Shown: positions 1 through 7,073 of the stretch, in pieces | How positions within the stretch are numbered: the first letter of the stretch is position 1 | Layout of the letters: every line of letters begins with the position of its first letter | Source of the DNA: a virus | Strand: one strand, 5' to 3' | Length of the DNA stretch: 64,000 bases | Virus record (IMG/VR): IMGVR_UViG_3300042541_001664 | Span: 1 to 64,000 of that record | Notes under the pieces: generated by a model | What the model was told of the DNA's origin: nothing | The model's input: the letters and a program-made list of their open reading frames with translations, nothing else | Database searches by the model: none | Program-made: the position numbers and the translations under genes

Positions 1-1
1 T

Positions 2-112
2 AATAATAGAATTGTTGAAGCAATTAAGCAACTTATCCAGAATAAAGGATATAAGGCAAATCTTAATGCTGGGCATGGTGTTACTATACAATTAACATTG
101 GCCAATACATAG
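2..112 (+). CDS. Hypothetical protein, 3' end only
   Basis: An open frame runs from the left edge to a TAG at 110-112 and encodes the last 36 residues of a protein, ending QLTLANT. It begins outside the window. A strong hairpin terminator follows directly. I do not recognise the fragment. It could be a short C-terminal domain of a virion protein like the gene that converges on it, but that is a guess. Confidence 0.5.
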   Translation, partial: NNRIVEAIKQLIQNKGYKANLNAGHGVTIQLTLANT

Positions 113-117
113 AAATA

Positions 118-148
118 AAAAACCCCCTATGTTTATTAGGGGGTTATT
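118..148. terminator. Bidirectional terminator
   Basis: The arms AACCCCCTA (121-129) and TAGGGGGTT (137-145) pair perfectly, with A and T runs on either side. It separates the partial rightward gene from the leftward gene that ends at 177. Confidence 0.85.
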
Positions 149-176
149 ATATGTCAAATAAAATTTTTGGGAAAAA

Positions 177-1016
177 TTAGGTAAAATACACTATTGCCCA
201 TTGTAGGGCTGTATTAGATGTATCTTTTTTGGCTACAACCATTGTGGGGTTTTTGGGTAATAGGCTGTTTGTTATTCTATTATCTAGTTGTTCTTCATTA
301 TCATATATAATGGACATTGATTTTATCATTGTATTACCGGGATTAAAGGATACACTAAAATCACTACTATTAAAGGTTATTGTATTTGGATCTATGGAGA
401 TGTTCTTTGTTTCGGTTTGTAACTTGGTTCTTAGTTCATTCATACTATTGGCTTTTATTGTTGTTGGGGTTGTTGCGTTAGAAGTATTAGTAGGGGGTTG
501 TTCAATAGCATAAAATATTTGTTTATACTTATGATTATCCCCAACAATTGAAATATGAAATGGACCAAATGTTTTTATAATATTACTTTTGTAATGTGCT
601 TTTAATCTGCCTTCTATACCCTTAATATTTATATCATATCTATCTAGGTATGTTTGCCCTGATTTATTTACAACTCCTGGTATTCCTATCGCCCCTCTTG
701 TTGTAAAGTATTTATGGGGAACTTCATTTGGTTTAACCATTTCAACATCAACATCTCCTTTGGTTTCAATGGTATTTCCATTTATGGTTGTTGATATTCT
801 TACATCAACAACTCTATAATCTCCACTCTTTAATTTTAATCCAACATTATATTCCAAATCATCATCTGATGCTTTTAAACTAAAACCATGTACCGTATCC
901 CAGTTTGGATTGGGGTATGGTTGTGTAATGGTATGGCTTACAGTTTCAATCTGGGCTTGCTCATTTATGATTCCCATTACTTCTTTTATTCTATAAATGT
1001 TTTCTTGCAAATTCAT
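177..1016 (-). CDS. Putative capsid-targeted internal virion protein
   Basis: A 279-residue protein of unknown function. The first 20 residues form an amphipathic helix (MNLQENIYRIKEVMG) ending IINE then Q, so a T4-type prohead protease could cut after Glu19. The rest is polar and beta-rich with no domain I recognise. A Thr/Asn-rich linker near residues 172-190 separates two parts, and the C-terminal part resembles the partial gene at 2-112 only loosely. A TATTTATA box lies 13 bases before the ATG. The role as an internal head protein is inferred from the N-terminus and promoter type. Confidence 0.6.
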   Translation of the reverse strand: MNLQENIYRIKEVMGIINEQAQIETVSHTITQPYPNPNWDTVHGFSLKASDDDLEYNVGLKLKSGDYRVVDVRISTTINGNTIETKGDVDVEMVKPNEVPHKYFTTRGAIGIPGVVNKSGQTYLDRYDINIKGIEGRLKAHYKSNIIKTFGPFHISIVGDNHKYKQIFYAIEQPPTNTSNATTPTTIKANSMNELRTKLQTETKNISIDPNTITFNSSDFSVSFNPGNTMIKSMSIIYDNEEQLDNRITNSLLPKNPTMVVAKKDTSNTALQWAIVYFT

Positions 1017-1029
1017 ATTTTAATTTTTA

Positions 1030-1037
1030 TATAAATA
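1030..1037 (-). promoter_or_regulatory. Putative late promoter box TATTTATA
   Basis: TATTTATA on the minus strand, followed by TAAAA and the ATG of the gene at 177-1016 after 13 bases. Confidence 0.6.
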
Positions 1038-1046
1038 TATGTGGAT

Positions 1047-1073
1047 ATAAAAAACCCCCAGAACACTAATTTG
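1047..1073. repeat. 27-bp direct repeat, copy 1 (orphan terminator arm)
   Basis: These 27 bases are identical to 2499-2525. They hold the left arm AACCCCCA of the terminator found at 2501-2546, but here the right arm is missing. It lies just upstream of the homing endonuclease gene. Confidence 0.75.
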
Positions 1074-1114
1074 CAAATATAGATAATTTTGCTTATAGTT
1101 AAAATAAAAAGAAT

Positions 1115-1885
1115 ATGGCAGTAGTATATGAACATTTAAGGAACGACACCAATGAGGTGTTTTACGTTGGAATAGGTATAGACAAGGGAAGGGCTTTTGA
1201 TAAACATGGAAGAAATCCACATTGGAAACGTATTGTTAATAAAGTTGGCTATACTGTAAATATTATTCATAAAGATATAGATCATAAAGAAGCAAAAAAG
1301 ATTGAAATATTACTAATAGAAAAATATGGAAGAAAGAATTTAGGTCTAGGTAATTTGGTTAATATGACAGATGGGGGTGAGGGTTTGCTTAATCCATCAA
1401 TTGAAACAAGACAGAAAATAAGTGAAGTACATAAAGGTAAAATACTTTCAGAAGAATCAAAAAAGAAAATGAGTGAAGCAAAGAAAGGTAAAATATTTTC
1501 AGAAGAAACCAGACAGAAAATTAGTGAAGCAAATAAAGGTAATACTAATATGTTAGGTAAAATATTTTCAGAAGAAACCAGACAGAAAATGAGTGAAGCA
1601 AGTAAAGGTAAGATAAAATCAGAAGAAACAAGACAGAAAATGAGTGAAGCAAAGAAAGGTAATACTAATATGTTAGGTAAAATATTTTCAGAAGAAACCA
1701 GACAGAAAATGAGCTTAGTTCAAAGAAACAAAAAAGATGTTAAAGGGTATTTTTTTAATAAAGCAAATAAAAAATATAGAGCAGAAATAACGGTAAGGGG
1801 AAAACGTATTCACCTTGGGTATTTTAATACCCCAGAGGAAGCATTGCAGGCTTATCAAAAAGCAAGATTATTATATTTTGTATAA
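1115..1885 (+). CDS. GIY-YIG homing endonuclease with NUMOD3 repeats and AP2-like domain
   Basis: A 256-residue mobile endonuclease. Residues 1-95 form a GIY-YIG-type nuclease (VVYEHLRND, then VFYVGIGI and an Arg-rich helix; later IEILLIEKYG). Residues about 95-205 hold five or six NUMOD3 DNA-binding repeats of the type SEETRQKMSEAKKGK, encoded by near-identical DNA. Residues about 210-256 look like an AP2 domain (YRAEITVRGKRIHLGYFNT). Such enzymes cut DNA at intronless or empty sites and spread by repair. It has no TATTTATA box, unlike its neighbours, and a 27-bp duplication flanks the segment, consistent with recent insertion. Confidence 0.88.
   Translation: MAVVYEHLRNDTNEVFYVGIGIDKGRAFDKHGRNPHWKRIVNKVGYTVNIIHKDIDHKEAKKIEILLIEKYGRKNLGLGNLVNMTDGGEGLLNPSIETRQKISEVHKGKILSEESKKKMSEAKKGKIFSEETRQKISEANKGNTNMLGKIFSEETRQKMSEASKGKIKSEETRQKMSEAKKGNTNMLGKIFSEETRQKMSLVQRNKKDVKGYFFNKANKKYRAEITVRGKRIHLGYFNTPEEALQAYQKARLLYFV
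1535..1715 (+). repeat. Internal direct repeats encoding NUMOD3 motifs
   Basis: Two long near-identical blocks, starting AAAGGTAATACTAATATG at about 1535 and 1655, are 120 bases apart and encode KGNTNMLGKIFSEETRQKM twice. Shorter copies of the same motif flank them. This is internal expansion of the DNA-binding repeat in the homing endonuclease. Confidence 0.8.
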
Positions 1886-1914
1886 TAACCCCCCATTTAT
1901 ATACCACATTAACA

Positions 1915-1922
1915 TATTTATA
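1915..1922 (+). promoter_or_regulatory. Putative late promoter box TATTTATA
   Basis: TATTTATA followed by TATAAAAT, 14 bases before the ATG at 1937. Confidence 0.65.
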
Positions 1923-1936
1923 TATAAAATGATATT

Positions 1937-2497
1937 ATGACTTTAAAAGAAAACATCAATAGGATTAGGGTTCTTATGGAAGGTGATAAATCTGATGTAT
2001 ATTATCATGGGACATCAAACCAAGATTTTAATGAAGATGATTTAAGACCAAATGAGAGGGGATTAATCTTTTTTACAAAGCATAAGGAAATTGCATATAG
2101 ATATGCTATGGATTTTAATCATTTAGAATATTCTGAACCAGACTATAATAATGTTAGAATATTATCTTATAGGCTTAATGTGAAGAATACCTTTGACCCA
2201 GAACAATATGATGAGGATCCAGAGTATATTGAACTTGTGGCAACCAAGGGTGATTTTTCTTATGTCCAACTTGAAAGGGGTCAGATTAGAGATTATAATG
2301 AAGCCGCATCAGAAGCCCTTTATGATTGTGATTGGTCTGTTCTGGAATCAAAACCATTTATTGACGAATTAAAAGCAAGGGGGTTTGATTCCATATATAT
2401 TGATAATTCCCCCCATTATAAGATGAATTATAGGGATGAAATATTCACAGGTAAGGATATTGCAATATTCTATCCAGAGTTGGCAACACCTGCTTAA
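1937..2497 (+). CDS. ADP-ribosyltransferase-like protein with capsid-targeting N-terminus
   Basis: A 186-residue protein. Residues 1-15 (MTLKENINRIRVLME) match the amphipathic leader seen in many neighbours, with a possible prohead cleavage after Glu15. The mature part opens YYHGTS, then has FFTKHKEIAYRYA and, near the end, GFDSIYIDN and DIAIFYPE. This order (His in YHGT, Tyr in the A-x-x-Y helix, late acidic residue) is typical of the ADP-ribosyltransferase fold. T4 Alt is a packaged, injected ADP-ribosyltransferase that modifies host RNA polymerase, so a similar job is plausible. The enzyme call is moderate; an inactive or RNA-modifying relative is possible. Confidence 0.55.
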   Translation: MTLKENINRIRVLMEGDKSDVYYHGTSNQDFNEDDLRPNERGLIFFTKHKEIAYRYAMDFNHLEYSEPDYNNVRILSYRLNVKNTFDPEQYDEDPEYIELVATKGDFSYVQLERGQIRDYNEAASEALYDCDWSVLESKPFIDELKARGFDSIYIDNSPHYKMNYRDEIFTGKDIAIFYPELATPA

Positions 2498-2498
2498 A

Positions 2499-2525
2499 AT
2501 AAAAAACCCCCAGAACACTAATTTG
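2499..2525. repeat. 27-bp direct repeat, copy 2
   Basis: Identical to 1047-1073. Here it forms the left arm of an intact terminator. Confidence 0.75.
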
Positions 2526-2546
2526 TATTTTGGGGGTTAATTTTTT
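2501..2546. terminator. Bidirectional terminator
   Basis: AACCCCCA (2505-2512) pairs with TGGGGGTT (2531-2538), with T-rich sequence on both outer sides. It separates convergent genes. Confidence 0.8.
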
Positions 2547-2555
2547 ATTTGAAAC

Positions 2556-3239
2556 TTATATGGCCACTTCAGCATTTAGTTTCTTATGCAATCTAATTAA
2601 CAATTGTGTTATATCTCTTGGGGTTATGCCATTATTTTCATCTGATAATTGAATAGATTGATTATCAGAACCAATAAAAAATTTAGCTTTTAATGTGTCA
2701 ATAAATGATTCTTCGGTTTCAACTATATCCCCATCCTCATTTCTCACATAATATTGATGAATTTTTAATGTTGAAATAGCATTATAATTTATATCCCTCT
2801 CCCTTGTTGTCATACCTTCAGATGATGAATTAATAGATAGGGATGGTTCTTTGTCCGCCTTAAATTTAATTGTATATTCCAATAGTATTGCAATATTGGA
2901 ATCAAATTCCACATGCTTCTTTAAGGAAGATTCAACGCTATGTATTGTTATTGGTAAATTTCTATGATAACCAGTTTCATATCTTTTCATTAATGTCAAC
3001 CCATCAAAATATTGCTCCATCTTTTTTGCAATATTATCTGCCATTATAGTTAAATGATTTGGCATTTCCAAAAAAGAATCCTTCTGGCTTCTCCTCCTGG
3101 CTGCAAAGGATCCAGTTTCATCTTTATACTTGTTTGCAGCAAGGGCTGATCTATTCTTTATGCTTGGGCTTAATTCAGCAATTACCTTAGTAACCAAATT
3201 TGATACATCTTCTTCTGTTAGTCTTACTATTTTTTTCAT
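2556..3239 (-). CDS. Putative capsid-targeted internal virion protein
   Basis: A 227-residue protein that opens MKKIVRLTEEDVSNLVTK and then VIAE followed by Leu, a member of the LTExDL leader group shared with the genes at 29395 and 36114. A prohead protease could cut after Glu22. The remainder is mixed alpha/beta with no domain I recognise; it contains a basic stretch near residue 45. A TATTTATA box precedes the ATG by 15 bases. Confidence 0.6.
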   Translation of the reverse strand: MKKIVRLTEEDVSNLVTKVIAELSPSIKNRSALAANKYKDETGSFAARRRSQKDSFLEMPNHLTIMADNIAKKMEQYFDGLTLMKRYETGYHRNLPITIHSVESSLKKHVEFDSNIAILLEYTIKFKADKEPSLSINSSSEGMTTRERDINYNAISTLKIHQYYVRNEDGDIVETEESFIDTLKAKFFIGSDNQSIQLSDENNGITPRDITQLLIRLHKKLNAEVAI

Positions 3240-3254
3240 ATTTTAAATTTTATA

Positions 3255-3262
3255 TATAAATA
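3255..3262 (-). promoter_or_regulatory. Putative late promoter box TATTTATA
   Basis: TATTTATA on the minus strand followed by TATAAAA, 15 bases before the ATG of the gene at 2556-3239. Confidence 0.65.
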
Positions 3263-3342
3263 TACTAAAATTAATTTTCCTAATCCAATTTGGATAGGGG
3301 GTATTACAAAGGAGGGGGGATAAAAAAAAATTTCTTTTAATA

Positions 3343-3693
3343 TTATCTAAATATTACCCCTTCTATAAACCCAGGTTTAACCATATCTCTTAACTCATCA
3401 TCAGAAAATTTAGCCAAAGATGATTCTTCCAGATACAAATCACCATAAATTTTCAATCCTTTTGGTAATGGTGGTATTGCTTCTATACTTGTCCATCTCA
3501 TATCTAAATCACCATGAATTTTCAAACCATCTGGTAATGATTCTATTGGTCCACCTAATTCCAAATCACCATCAATATATAAATCATCTTCTGTTAAAGG
3601 TTGTTTTGTATAAAATTTCCATATAAATGGAATTGTTTTGTCCTCTGTCTTTTTAAGAAATTCAAATATGTTCTTTAATGTTTTGTTTTTCAT
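3343..3693 (-). CDS. LPxGL-repeat (LRR-like) family protein, copy 1
   Basis: A 116-residue, last member of an eight-gene leftward array. The family layout is an N-terminal helical cap (KNIFEFLKKTED, then FIWKF, then LTEDDL), a run of about 20-residue units with consensus IxSLPxGLKVGGDLxLxxT, and a C-terminal cap (FSDDELRDMVKPGFIEG). This copy has only two units, the second widened by an extra PPLP. The unit resembles the 20-residue bacterial-type leucine-rich repeat seen in YopM/IpaH proteins. No enzyme motif is visible; a protein-binding role is inferred. Confidence 0.75.
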   Translation of the reverse strand: MKNKTLKNIFEFLKKTEDKTIPFIWKFYTKQPLTEDDLYIDGDLELGGPIESLPDGLKIHGDLDMRWTSIEAIPPLPKGLKIYGDLYLEESSLAKFSDDELRDMVKPGFIEGVIFR

Positions 3694-3746
3694 TATCTAC
3701 TTATTTTTCCTTTTATAAATCCAGGATAAACCATTTCTTTTAATAT
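3693..3746 (-). pseudogene. Orphan C-terminal tail of an LPxGL-repeat gene
   Basis: Between two array members the minus strand reads LKEMVYPGFIKGKISR and a stop that overlaps the next start as TAATG. This is the conserved family C-terminus with no gene in front of it. The upstream stop of the neighbouring gene falls just before it. It looks like the scar of a deletion between repeats. Confidence 0.7.
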
Positions 3747-4210
3747 TATCTAATTATTTTTCCTTTTATAAAACCTGGTAAAATAATTTTTCTTAATTGT
3801 TCATCTGTATATTCTTCTAATCTTGTATCTGCTATACATAAATCTCCATAAACTTCCAACCCTTTAGGTAATGATTCCATTGCCGATTCATCTAAATCCA
3901 ATATACCACCAACTTTCAATCCTTTTGGTAATGATTCCATATTTATTCCTCTTAAATCCAAATGGTTACCAACTTCTAACCCTTCTGGTAGTGAGGTTAT
4001 ACTTGAATATTCTAAATATAAATCCCCCCCAACTTTCAATCCTTCTGGCAATTCTTCTATCTCTGATCCAGTTAAATCCAAATCACCTTTAATATGTAAA
4101 TCATCTTCTGTTAATGGTTCATCATTTATTAATTTCCATACAAATGGTGTTTTACGTCCTTCATTCCCTTCAAGAAAAGTGAATATGTTTTTTATTGTTT
4201 CTTTTTTCAT
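3746..4210 (-). CDS. LPxGL-repeat (LRR-like) family protein, copy 2
   Basis: 154 residues with four LPxGL units between the family's N-cap (FVWKLINDEPLTEDDL) and C-cap (YTDEQLRKIILPGFIKG). Its start codon overlaps the stop of the upstream copy as TAATG, so the two are probably translationally coupled. Function unknown; see copy 1 for the repeat description. Confidence 0.75.
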   Translation of the reverse strand: MKKETIKNIFTFLEGNEGRKTPFVWKLINDEPLTEDDLHIKGDLDLTGSEIEELPEGLKVGGDLYLEYSSITSLPEGLEVGNHLDLRGINMESLPKGLKVGGILDLDESAMESLPKGLEVYGDLCIADTRLEEYTDEQLRKIILPGFIKGKIIR

Positions 4211-4800
4211 TATCTACTTATTTTTCCTTTTATAAATCCAGGTTTAACCATTTCTTTTAATTCCTCATCTGAAAATTTTTCTAAAGGAGTATTACGTATA
4301 TATAAAGTAGTCCAAACTTTTAATCCTTTTGGTAATGATGTTAGAAGAGTATTACTCAAATCCAATAAACCCCCAACATATAATCCTTCTGGTAAGGAAT
4401 TTAAATTTTTACAATAACCTAAATATAAACTACCCCTAACGTTTAAATCTTCTGGCAGATATTTTAAATTTTTACAATTTTGTAATTGTAAATCTGAATT
4501 AAATTTCAATCCTTTTGGTAATGTTTTTATATTTGTGTCTTTTAAAATAAAATGACTCCTAACTTTTAAGTCTTTTGGTAGTGATTCTATATCTGTCTGT
4601 GATAAATTTAAATACCCATCAACTTTTAACCCTTCTGGTAATGAGGTTATCTTTCTGTTAGATAAATCCAAATCATCATTAATGATTAAATCATCTTCTG
4701 TTAATGGTTCATTATTTAACCATTTCCATAAAGATGGCATTTTATGTGCTTCTTTTTCTTCAAGAAAATTGAATATGTTCTTTAGTGTTTCTTTTTCCAT
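4210..4800 (-). CDS. LPxGL-repeat (LRR-like) family protein, copy 3
   Basis: 196 residues, one of the longest members, with six units. Two units carry an Asn-Cys-Lys-Asn or Tyr-Cys-Lys-Asn insertion (NCKNLKYLPEDL, YCKNLNSLPEGL), making them 21 residues long. N-cap LWKWLNNEPLTEDDL and C-cap FSDEELKEMVKPGFIKG are intact. Stop and start overlap with both neighbours as TAATG. Confidence 0.75.
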   Translation of the reverse strand: MEKETLKNIFNFLEEKEAHKMPSLWKWLNNEPLTEDDLIINDDLDLSNRKITSLPEGLKVDGYLNLSQTDIESLPKDLKVRSHFILKDTNIKTLPKGLKFNSDLQLQNCKNLKYLPEDLNVRGSLYLGYCKNLNSLPEGLYVGGLLDLSNTLLTSLPKGLKVWTTLYIRNTPLEKFSDEELKEMVKPGFIKGKISR

Positions 4801-5384
4801 TATCTAAATATTTTTCCTTTTATAAAACCATCTGGTTTAATCATGTTAAGTAATGCCTCATCTGAAAGTTTTGCTAATGGTGAATCAGCAATATATAAAC
4901 TATCCCAAACTTTTAATCCTTTTGGTAATAATCTTATTGGACAATTATTTAAGTTCAAATTACAACTAACTTCTAAATTTTCTGGTAGTGATTTTATTTT
5001 AGAACCATCTAAAGTAAAATTACAACCAACATCTAAATCTTCTGGCAATTCTTCTATAACTGTATCTACTAAATTTAAAGACCAACCAATTTTTAATCCT
5101 TTTGGTAATGATTTTATTTTTGAATTTTGTAATTCTAAGCCACCACCAATATGCAAATCATCTGGTAAGGATGTTATTTTTGAACGATATAAGTTCAAAT
5201 CACCCCCAACTTTTAATCCCTTTGGTAAGGTTCTTATTTCTGTATCATCTAAATCCAAAGTACCTTTAATGTTTAACTCCTCCTCTGTAAATGGTTCATC
5301 ATTTAGTAATTTCCATTTGAAAGATGTTTTATTTTCTTCATTTTCAAGAAAACGCATTATGTTTTTTAATGTTTCTTTTTCCAT
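4800..5384 (-). CDS. LPxGL-repeat (LRR-like) family protein, copy 4
   Basis: 194 residues with six units, including less usual LPDDL, LPEDL and LPENL forms. The N-cap (FKWKLLNDEPFTEEEL) and C-cap (LSDEALLNMIKPDGFIKG) are present; the C-cap has an extra Asp. Coupled to neighbours by TAATG overlaps. Confidence 0.75.
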   Translation of the reverse strand: MEKETLKNIMRFLENEENKTSFKWKLLNDEPFTEEELNIKGTLDLDDTEIRTLPKGLKVGGDLNLYRSKITSLPDDLHIGGGLELQNSKIKSLPKGLKIGWSLNLVDTVIEELPEDLDVGCNFTLDGSKIKSLPENLEVSCNLNLNNCPIRLLPKGLKVWDSLYIADSPLAKLSDEALLNMIKPDGFIKGKIFR

Positions 5385-5725
5385 TATCTTTCTATTTTTC
5401 CTTCTATAAATCCAGGTTTAATCATTTCAAATATTTCATTATCAGAAAATTTTGCTAATTTTGTGTTATATATATGCAAATTACCACCAACTTGTAAGCC
5501 TTCTGGTAATGATGTTATTTTTGTATATTGTATATACAAATCGTCACCAACTCTTAAACCTTTTGGTAGTGATTCTATATCTGTCTCTGATAAATTTAAA
5601 TACCCATCAACTTTTAACTCTTCATCTTTTAATGGTTCATCATTTACTAATTTCCATAAAACTGATCTTTTACCTTCATTATCCTCAAGGAAATCAAATA
5701 TATTTTTTAATGTTTCTTTTTTCAT
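5384..5725 (-). CDS. LPxGL-repeat (LRR-like) family protein, copy 5
   Basis: 113 residues with only two units, intact N-cap (VLWKLVNDEPLKDEEL) and C-cap (FSDNEIFEMIKPGFIEG). The small size relative to copies 3 and 4 fits loss of 60-bp units by recombination. It overlaps the upstream copy by 4 bases (ATGA). Confidence 0.75.
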   Translation of the reverse strand: MKKETLKNIFDFLEDNEGKRSVLWKLVNDEPLKDEELKVDGYLNLSETDIESLPKGLRVGDDLYIQYTKITSLPEGLQVGGNLHIYNTKLAKFSDNEIFEMIKPGFIEGKIER

Positions 5726-6138
5726 TCTTCTCTATATATTTTCCCTTTTATAAACCCAGGTTTTATCATTTCTCTTAATTGTTTATCTGTGTATACTTCT
5801 AATGCTGTATCTGTTATATATAAATCTCCATGAACTTTCAATCCTTTTGGTAATAAAGTTATATTTCGTGTTTCCATTAAATATAAATCAATACCAACTT
5901 CCAACCCTTCTGGTAATGATGTTAACTTTGAGCAATATTCTACAAATAGATTACCCCTAACTTTCAATCCTTCTGGTAATGAGGTTGGGTTTATATAATA
6001 AAAATTCAAATCACCTCTAACATCCAAATCTTCTTCTGTAAAAGGTTCTTTATTTAGTAACATCCATAAAAATGGCCTATTTATATTATCTTCTTTTTTA
6101 AGAAAATTGAATATGTTCTTTAATGTTTCTTTTTTCAT
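5722..6138 (-). CDS. LPxGL-repeat (LRR-like) family protein, copy 6
   Basis: 138 residues with three units. The first 45 residues are almost identical to those of copy 7 (KKEDNINRPFLWMLLN), and the C-caps also match (YTDKQLREMIKPGFIKG), while the repeats in between differ. This points to recent duplication followed by divergence or shuffling of the repeat core. Confidence 0.75.
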   Translation of the reverse strand: MKKETLKNIFNFLKKEDNINRPFLWMLLNKEPFTEEDLDVRGDLNFYYINPTSLPEGLKVRGNLFVEYCSKLTSLPEGLEVGIDLYLMETRNITLLPKGLKVHGDLYITDTALEVYTDKQLREMIKPGFIKGKIYREE

Positions 6139-6548
6139 TCTTCTCTATATATTTTCCCTTTTATAAACCCAGGCTTTATCATTTCTCTTAATTGTTTATC
6201 TGTGTATGCTTCTAATTCTGTATCTGCTATATATAAATCTCCATAAACTTTCAAGCCTTTTGGTAATGATGTTAAACTTGTGCAATTATCTAAAAAGAAA
6301 TTACCATTAACTTCCAACCCTTCTGGTAATGACTTTATTTCAGTACTATATAAATCTAAAAAACCCCCAACTTTTAAACCTTCTGGTAAGGATGTTATTT
6401 CTGAATCATATAGGTTCAAATTCCCCTTAATTACTAATTCATCTTCTGTAAATGGTTCATTATTTAGTAACATCCATAAAAATGGCCTATTTATATTATC
6501 TTCTTTTTTAAGAAAATTGAATATGTTCTTTAATGTTTCTTTTTTCAT
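6135..6548 (-). CDS. LPxGL-repeat (LRR-like) family protein, copy 7
   Basis: 137 residues with three units; near-twin of copy 6 in both caps. It overlaps its neighbours by 4 bases on each side, as expected for a translationally coupled array. Confidence 0.75.
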   Translation of the reverse strand: MKKETLKNIFNFLKKEDNINRPFLWMLLNNEPFTEDELVIKGNLNLYDSEITSLPEGLKVGGFLDLYSTEIKSLPEGLEVNGNFFLDNCTSLTSLPKGLKVYGDLYIADTELEAYTDKQLREMIKPGFIKGKIYREE

Positions 6549-6985
6549 CCTCTGTATATATATCTTTTTATTAATCCATCTGGTTTAATCATATTTCTTA
6601 ATTCGTTATCTGTGTATTTTTTTAATGGTGAATTATAAATGAATAAAATACCATCAACTTTCAATCCTTCTGGTAGTGATGTTATTTTTGTGGATGATAA
6701 TTTCAATTCATAACCAACTTTCAATCCTTTTGGTAATGATGTTATTTCGCTATTTCTTAAATCAAGCAAACCCCTAACTTCCAATCCTTCTGGTAAGGAT
6801 TTTATAGTTGAACCTTTTAAATCCAAATCACCATCAAACACTAACTCTTCTTTTGTAAATGGTATTCCACTTTCTACTTTTTCTATAAAGTTAATTTTCT
6901 TTATATAGTTAGAAAATTTATAAGATTTTTTATTTTCTTCTTTTTCAAGAAAATTGAATATGTTCTTTAATGTTTCTTTTTCCAT
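6545..6985 (-). CDS. LPxGL-repeat (LRR-like) family protein, copy 8
   Basis: 146 residues with three units and a variant N-cap: an inserted basic/aromatic segment (KFSNYIKKINFIEKVESG) stands where other members have F-x-WKLLN. It is the first gene of the leftward array and therefore closest to the promoter. C-cap YTDNELRNMIKPDGLIKR is intact. Confidence 0.75.
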   Translation of the reverse strand: MEKETLKNIFNFLEKEENKKSYKFSNYIKKINFIEKVESGIPFTKEELVFDGDLDLKGSTIKSLPEGLEVRGLLDLRNSEITSLPKGLKVGYELKLSSTKITSLPEGLKVDGILFIYNSPLKKYTDNELRNMIKPDGLIKRYIYRG

Positions 6986-7011
6986 TATTTTTTTTTAATT
7001 GAACCATATAA

Positions 7012-7048
7012 TAATAACCCCCAAGTCATCAAAACAAGGGGGTTATTA
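7012..7048. terminator. Bidirectional-type terminator overlapping a late box
   Basis: TAATAACCCCC (7012-7022) pairs with GGGGGTTATTA (7038-7048). It ends the leftward gene at 7074-7841. The TATTTATA box at 7047-7054 touches its upstream arm, so the array promoter and the terminator are fused. Confidence 0.8.
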
Positions 7049-7054
7049 TAAATA
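7047..7054 (-). promoter_or_regulatory. Putative late promoter box TATTTATA of the LPxGL array
   Basis: TATTTATAATAA on the minus strand, 61 bases before the start at 6985. This is farther than the usual 11-17 bases because the terminator hairpin lies between. Confidence 0.45.
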
Positions 7055-7073
7055 TTAGTATGTTTAAAATATA

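Noticed and set aside
5452-5778. Leu/Ile/Tyr-rich ORF that looks like a membrane protein
   Set aside because: The hydrophobicity is an artefact of reading the repeat genes antisense.
3420-6588. Plus-strand ORFs facing the LPxGL array (for example 3871-4092, 4843-5409, 5463-5753, 6280-6588)
   Set aside because: They run antisense through the repeat genes, exist because the 60-bp units lack stops in that frame, and have no promoter or start context.
3343-6985. Regular 60-bp periodicity that could suggest a CRISPR-like array
   Set aside because: The units are protein-coding in frame, differ at many codons, have no unique spacers, and no cas genes are nearby.
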